A DNA stretch of 9,228 nt from Christensenellaceae bacterium. Its GTDB lineage: Bacteria; Bacillota; Clostridia; Christensenellales; Borkfalkiaceae. The translations under genes were made by a program, and so were the position numbers. The notes under the pieces are model-generated. The model saw nothing but the letters and a program-made list of their open reading frames with translations. It was not told the origin of the DNA and ran no database searches. The DNA is taken from assembly GCA_016295005.1 (NCBI GenBank), contig JAEDMA010000054.1:1-9228 (forward strand), in the 5' to 3' direction. Below are positions 5,847-9,228 of the stretch, piece by piece. The first letter of the stretch is position 1. Every line of letters begins with the position of its first letter.

Positions 5847-5876
5847 ATTCTATTAAAAAGGGCGGTTTTTTGTTAA
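5847..5876 (-). promoter_or_regulatory. sigma-A-type promoter for the nitrilase-like gene and trmL
   Basis: On the minus strand TTAACA (5871-5876; five of six) is followed after 18 bases by TAGAAT (5847-5852; five of six). The -35 overlaps the stop codon of dus. The predicted start near 5840 is one base from the closing stem of copy 5, giving a leader of about 160 bases. Confidence 0.6.
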
Positions 5877-6808
5877 AGAATTTCGTTTATAATATCTTTT
5901 ATTTCTTCTACCGAAGTAGTCTGCATAAGGCGGATTCGGTGTTCTTTGGCGTTTTCGGCGTTTTTAAAGTAATAAGGAACGAATTTGCGGAACGCCACCG
6001 CCGTGAACTTTTCCCCGAAGCGTTCGCTTTGCTTATCGAGTTGAGTGAAAATAAAAGTTTTTTTATCGAAATCGGGTTTAACACCTTGCAGTTTTTCGAA
6101 CAAGAACACGTCGGAAAGAGCGCCGCGCGCAAGCATTATTCCGTCCGCGCCCGTTTCGTTTATCATTTTATCCGCGTCTTCTTCCGTGAAAATGCCGCCG
6201 TTTGCGATAACGGGTATTTTTACGGCTTTTTTGGCTTTCGCTATGGCGTTATAATCGGGTTCGCCCGAATAATACTTTTCCCTTACCCTGCCGTGCACGG
6301 TTATAAGCGACGCGCCCGAGCCTTCCGCGATTTTAGCGAACTCTTCGGCAACGTCGTCGCCTTCCTTTATGCCGGTACGGATTTTTACCGTTATTATTTT
6401 GCCGCTTTTAACGCATTCTTTTATTATTTTCTCGGCTTTTCTGCCGTCGGCAAGAAGAGCGCTGCCGTCGCCGTTTTTGCATATCTTCGGAACGGGGCAA
6501 CCCATGTTTATGTCGCAGATTCTATAATCTTTAAGTATCTCGCTTTCCATAGCCGCGCGAAGATAATATTCTTCGTGACCGAATAGCTGAGCGGCGGTTT
6601 TTGAATAATCTTCCGAATATAAGAGTTTTTTAGAACCGTTTACGTTGTACTCAAGACCTTTCGCGCTGATAAGTTCGGTAAAAGCAAGACCCGCGCCGAC
6701 GCTTAAAAATAAAGAGCGCACGGCAAAATCGGTATATCCTGCCATGGGCGCGAGAAACAGATTGTTTTCCGTTTCGTAATCTTTAATTTTCAGTTTCTTT
6801 ATTTCCAT
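5873..6808 (-). CDS. dus: tRNA-dihydrouridine synthase
   Basis: An FMN-dependent enzyme that reduces uridines in tRNA to dihydrouridine with NAD(P)H, in the cytoplasm. Visible motifs, numbered from the upstream GTG: LAPMAGYTDFAVR at 23-34 (flavin-binding first strand), INMGCPVPKICKNGDGSALL at 103-122 with the catalytic Cys107, VKIRTG at 144-149, TVHGR at 173-177, and VIANGGI at 203-209 with MLARGAL at 228-234 for the FMN phosphate. The length of 311-314 is normal. I prefer the ATG at 6808; an in-frame GTG at 6817 would add three residues, and neither has a strong ribosome site. Either start lies inside the end of the flippase gene (26 or 35 bases of overlap), which suggests translational coupling. 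The Dus subgroup is not resolved. Confidence 0.93.
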   Translation of the reverse strand: MEIKKLKIKDYETENNLFLAPMAGYTDFAVRSLFLSVGAGLAFTELISAKGLEYNVNGSKKLLYSEDYSKTAAQLFGHEEYYLRAAMESEILKDYRICDINMGCPVPKICKNGDGSALLADGRKAEKIIKECVKSGKIITVKIRTGIKEGDDVAEEFAKIAEGSGASLITVHGRVREKYYSGEPDYNAIAKAKKAVKIPVIANGGIFTEEDADKMINETGADGIMLARGALSDVFLFEKLQGVKPDFDKKTFIFTQLDKQSERFGEKFTAVAFRKFVPYYFKNAENAKEHRIRLMQTTSVEEIKDIINEIL

Positions 6809-8114
6809 CTTTTTCACGCGTGAGTTTTATCATAATAAAGTTTATCATCACGGCGAAAAAATAGCAAGCGATTACCGCCCATACGCTCGCAAAAACGTTT
6901 ATATCGGGGTTTTTCAAAAGCGTGGCGTTGATTGCCGTTTTTGCGATAATCCCCGCCCCCATTCCTATAAGCGAATACTGCGGTTTGCCCTTGCCGATAA
7001 GCACGGCGTTTTCCGTTTGCAGTAACGATAACAGTACCACGCACACCGAAGATATTTTAAGCATTTCCACGGTGACGTTAAACTCTTCGCCGCTTAACCT
7101 TTTAAAAAGGAAACTTATTATCTTCGACGGGAAAAAGTAACAGATAAGCGCGCACGGAACGGAAAGAAAAAGCGTTACGACGAGCGTTTTTAGCGCCGTT
7201 TTTTCTTTATCTTTTCCTTTCGCGCCGCTAACGAACGGAACGGCGACCGCCGCCACCCCGTAACACACCGAAACGGGAAGATTTATAATCGTGTTCACCG
7301 CCCCCGAAAACAAACCGTATAACGCGGTGGCGTCTTCCCTATACGAACTTAAAATGTTTATGATAAGGAAACTGTCTATAACCTGCGAAAGGGGTATCGC
7401 TATTCCTATCACGGTAACCAAAACGGTATACTTAAACAGTTTTTTCTCTTGCGACTTAAAAAATTCGGCGTCGAAAAACAGAGGGAAGTCGGCGGTTTTT
7501 CTTTTCAACAACACGGTCATAAAAACCACCGCGACAAGTTCCGAAAGAGTTACGCCGAGCGTTGCGCCGCCGACGGCGAAAGAAACGTCGAAAGAAAAAA
7601 TCCACACAAAAAAAAGCCCCGCCGCAAGTTTTACGGACTGCTCAATTATCTGCGAAACCGCCGTCGGCGCCATATCCTTTTTGCCTTGAAAATATCCCCT
7701 GTAACAGGACAAAACGGCAACTAAAAAAACCGACGGCGATAGGGCGATATATCCGATAAACGCTTTATAATCGCCTTGCGCCGCAGCGATAGGATAGGAA
7801 AACACAGCCATAAAAAGCGTTCCTATTCCGCCGAGTATGATAAGACGCTTTTTCGCCCCGTAAAAGAGCGAATATTCAGCAGCGGCGTTATTTTCGTAAC
7901 CGGAAATCATTTTGGATAACGCGTTCGGCACTCCCGCGCCGGAAAATTCCAAAAGCACGGCGTACACGGGGAATATCATCTGATATAACCCTAACCCTTT
8001 TCCCCCTAAAAAGTCGGTTAAAGGTATTCTGTATAAAGCCCCTAATAATTTTGATATGAACGCGCCCGCCCCTAACAAAACGGACCCTTTTACGATAGAA
8101 TTATTCTTTTTCAT
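6783..8114 (-). CDS. YabM/SpoVB-type lipid-linked polysaccharide flippase
   Basis: A polytopic membrane protein of the MOP superfamily (polysaccharide biosynthesis / SpoVB branch), whose members flip lipid-linked sugars such as peptidoglycan precursors across the membrane. The N-terminus has the branch hallmark: VKGSVLLGAGAFISKLLGALYRIP (about 8-31) and GKGLGLYQMIFPVY (38-51). SPSVFLVAVLSCYRGYFQGK (126-145) follows, and ISSVCVVLLSLLQTENAVLIGKGK sits near 354-377. I count about 12 hydrophobic segments. At 443 residues it is shorter than the 500-540 usual for SpoVB or YabM, the C-terminal end probably lacking a helix pair. Its position directly after spoVT matches the Bacillus spoVT-yabM order, so YabM is the likelier relative than SpoVB. 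The only plausible start, the ATG at 8114, has no Shine-Dalgarno sequence and lies close behind a terminator. The substrate is inferred. Confidence 0.88.
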   Translation of the reverse strand: MKKNNSIVKGSVLLGAGAFISKLLGALYRIPLTDFLGGKGLGLYQMIFPVYAVLLEFSGAGVPNALSKMISGYENNAAAEYSLFYGAKKRLIILGGIGTLFMAVFSYPIAAAQGDYKAFIGYIALSPSVFLVAVLSCYRGYFQGKKDMAPTAVSQIIEQSVKLAAGLFFVWIFSFDVSFAVGGATLGVTLSELVAVVFMTVLLKRKTADFPLFFDAEFFKSQEKKLFKYTVLVTVIGIAIPLSQVIDSFLIINILSSYREDATALYGLFSGAVNTIINLPVSVCYGVAAVAVPFVSGAKGKDKEKTALKTLVVTLFLSVPCALICYFFPSKIISFLFKRLSGEEFNVTVEMLKISSVCVVLLSLLQTENAVLIGKGKPQYSLIGMGAGIIAKTAINATLLKNPDINVFASVWAVIACYFFAVMINFIMIKLTREKDGNKETEN

Positions 8115-8127
8115 TATGTAGGGCTAT

Positions 8128-8175
8128 AAAAAAAGAAAGGGCGGAACTTTCCGTCAGGACAGCGCCGCCTTTTTT
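8128..8175 (-). terminator. intrinsic terminator after spoVT
   Basis: On the minus strand GGCGG (8165-8169) pairs with CCGCC (8140-8144), extended by A-T and G-T pairs, and is followed by CTTTCTTTTTTT (8128-8139). A smaller hairpin, CGGAA-AG-TTCCG (8142-8153), uses some of the same bases and also precedes the T run, so two exclusive folds exist. It ends spoVT transcription, or meters read-through into the flippase gene 14 bases beyond. Confidence 0.75.
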
Positions 8176-8178
8176 ATT

Positions 8179-8736
8179 TTATTCGAACTGCCCCGATATA
8201 AAGGCGGCGGCAAGTTCGGCGGCTTTGATTTCCGCACGGGTAAATTTTTCTTTACCGTTTTTGTCAACGATGATTACCGAACCGTAAACGTCGCCCGAAC
8301 ATATCACGGGCACTATTACCTGATTGCGGTATGCGGCGATATTTTCTTCGCTTTCCCCTTTATAAACGGGTATAAAATTTCCGTCGTCTTCGGCGGAAGC
8401 GAAAACGGTTTTTCTTTCCTTTAACGCCTTTTCCAACTCGCCCGATAAGTCGCTGCCGATAATTTCTTTATCCTTTCCGTCGGAAACGCTTATCACGGCG
8501 TCGGTATCCGTTATATAACAACTTTTGCCGATTATAGATTTAAGACATCCGCACACGCCGTCGGCAAAATTTTCTATCGACTGCACCGGCGAATACTTTT
8601 TGAGAAGCAATTCCCCCTTATCTGTATATATTTCTAACGGGTCGCCTTCCTTTATTCTTAACGTTTTACGTATTTCTTTCGGTATTACCACCCTTCCCAG
8701 ATCGTCTATTCTTCTCACGATTCCTGTTTCTCGCAT
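8179..8736 (-). CDS. spoVT: stage V sporulation protein T, AbrB-family transcription regulator
   Basis: A DNA-binding regulator; in Bacillus subtilis SpoVT tunes sigma-G-dependent genes in the forespore. The N-terminus is the AbrB swapped-hairpin domain, TGIVRRIDDLGRVVIPKEIR (about 4-23) running to GDPLEIY (31-37). Residues from about 50 to 183 form a GAF-like domain with VIVPVICSGDVYGSVIIVD (140-158), the form expected of SpoVT rather than AbrB, which is only about 95 residues. The length of 185 compares with about 178 in B. subtilis. The start at 8736 is fixed by a strong CGGAGG seven bases upstream. That ribosome site is also the 3' arm of a hairpin (8737-8774), and a sigma-G-like promoter lies at 8760-8788. 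The neighbouring flippase matches the Bacillus order. The presence of SpoVT suggests, but does not prove, sporulation. Confidence 0.93.
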   Translation of the reverse strand: MRETGIVRRIDDLGRVVIPKEIRKTLRIKEGDPLEIYTDKGELLLKKYSPVQSIENFADGVCGCLKSIIGKSCYITDTDAVISVSDGKDKEIIGSDLSGELEKALKERKTVFASAEDDGNFIPVYKGESEENIAAYRNQVIVPVICSGDVYGSVIIVDKNGKEKFTRAEIKAAELAAAFISGQFE

Positions 8737-8774
8737 AAAAAAACCTCCGCGTTTATCGTTATTATGCGAAGGTT
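8737..8774 (-). promoter_or_regulatory. hairpin that captures the spoVT ribosome site; also terminator-like
   Basis: In minus-strand RNA AACCUUCGC (8766-8774) pairs over nine positions, one of them U-G, with GCGGAGGUU (8742-8750) around a 15-base loop. U5 (8737-8741) and then the spoVT AUG follow. The GGAGG (8744-8748) is buried in the stem. It may end transcripts of the upstream glycosylase gene, block translation of spoVT from read-through RNA, or both. On the plus strand the wobble becomes a C-A mismatch, favouring the minus strand as the working one. Confidence 0.65.
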
Positions 8775-8788
8775 AATTTTTTTTATTC
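8760..8788 (-). promoter_or_regulatory. sigma-G-like promoter for spoVT
   Basis: On the minus strand GAATA (8784-8788) is followed after 17 bases by CATAATA (8760-8766). This fits the Bacillus forespore sigma-G pattern as I recall it (about GHATR, 17-18 bases, CATNHTA). B. subtilis spoVT is a sigma-G target. The predicted start near 8753 would give a leader of about 16 bases that keeps the ribosome site but not the 5' arm of the hairpin. Confidence 0.5.
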
Positions 8789-8792
8789 TTTT

Positions 8793-9228
8793 TTATCGTA
8801 AAAGGCTTTTCAGAATTTTCTCCCACTCGTTATAATCGTAAGAGGGATTCGCGCCGCTTGTGGAAGGAAGCCTGTACGTTATGTTTGCGTATCCGCCGTA
8901 GTTTTCCGTGAATACGTCGTACGCCTTTTTACCGTTACAAAGTATTCCTTTTAAATTCGGCATACTTTCTAAAAGTTCGCCCATATCGGCTTTTACCGTC
9001 GTTTGGTCGTTTAAGTCGGCGTCGGCGCTGCCTTTTACGGAAGATTTCGAATAAACGTCGTATAAAGCGATTTTATGGACGGTTAAAAAATTCTTTTTCT
9101 CTTCCGTGGTCACGGGAACTGCTTCCCCGAAAAATCTGCCGAGCGTTTTCCAGAACCTGTTTTGCGGATTGCCGTAGTAAAACCCGTTTTTTCTCGAAAT
9201 CACCGACGGAAAAGAACCTAATATCAAA
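8793..9228 (-). CDS. DNA-deoxyinosine (hypoxanthine-DNA) glycosylase, N-terminus cut by the window edge
   Basis: A member of the uracil-DNA glycosylase superfamily, in the branch that removes hypoxanthine (deaminated adenine) from DNA as the first step of base excision repair. Within the visible 145 or so residues the hallmarks are ILGSFPSVISRKNGFYYG, directly followed by NPQNRFW (the Asn-containing active-site region of this branch), and near the C-terminus LPSTSGANPS, which corresponds to the second active-site motif (usually LPSTSPANA). A TTG at 9227 could formally serve as a start, but family members have some 10-15 residues before ILGSFPS, so the reading frame most likely continues past the window edge. 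The stop is at 8793, only 56 bases before the spoVT start. The gene looks intact where visible. The substrate is inferred from family resemblance. Confidence 0.85.
   Translation of the reverse strand, partial: LILGSFPSVISRKNGFYYGNPQNRFWKTLGRFFGEAVPVTTEEKKNFLTVHKIALYDVYSKSSVKGSADADLNDQTTVKADMGELLESMPNLKGILCNGKKAYDVFTENYGGYANITYRLPSTSGANPSYDYNEWEKILKSLLR

Noticed and set aside
5630..6586. A 318-codon plus-strand reading frame opposite dus
   Set aside because: It is a shadow of dus on the opposite strand, very rich in Phe, Tyr and Ala from the complement of the real codons, and it crosses the promoter and hairpin element.
8793..9227. Complete glycosylase gene starting at the TTG at 9227
   Set aside because: Family members have residues before ILGSFPS, no ribosome site can be seen at the window edge, and the codon fits an internal Leu.

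Overview
The window carries nine protein genes, all on the minus strand. Read in transcription order (right to left) they are: a DNA-deoxyinosine glycosylase cut by the right edge, spoVT, a YabM/SpoVB-type flippase, a tRNA-dihydrouridine synthase (dus), a nitrilase-fold protein without the usual catalytic residues, trmL, a Na+/phosphate symporter with a PhoU domain, pgk, and tpiA cut by the left edge. The organism looks like an uncultured Clostridia-type Firmicute. The support is clear Shine-Dalgarno sequences, AT-rich intergenic DNA, a spoVT-flippase pair as in the Bacillus mfd-spoVT-yabM-yabN region, and a pgk-tpiA glycolytic operon. SpoVT and a sigma-G-like promoter suggest an endospore-forming ancestry. 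A finer taxonomic placement cannot be supported.

Right part (5.87-9.23 kb): the glycosylase gene is followed by spoVT, a terminator, the flippase, and dus, whose start lies inside the end of the flippase gene. The Shine-Dalgarno sequence of spoVT forms the 3' arm of a hairpin. A sigma-G-like promoter starts transcription beyond the 5' arm, so the hairpin could form only in read-through RNA.

Middle and left (1-5.87 kb): nitrilase-like gene and trmL, then the phosphate symporter, then pgk-tpiA. Each of these three units has its own sigma-A-type promoter and a hairpin-rich leader.

The most unusual content is in the three intergenic gaps at 1922-2401, 4076-4468 and 5678-5872. They hold five copies of one modular element of about 125-150 bases: a long hairpin with conserved flanks, followed on the plus strand by a closing stem around three more hairpins, as in a four-way junction. 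The stems differ in sequence between copies but stay paired. Two gaps hold two copies in tandem and one holds a single copy. In all three gaps a minus-strand promoter places the predicted transcription start within a few bases of the closing stem, so each leader RNA would begin with the folded element. I do not recognise this element; it is the best candidate here for something undescribed. The genes themselves are mostly conserved housekeeping or sporulation genes.
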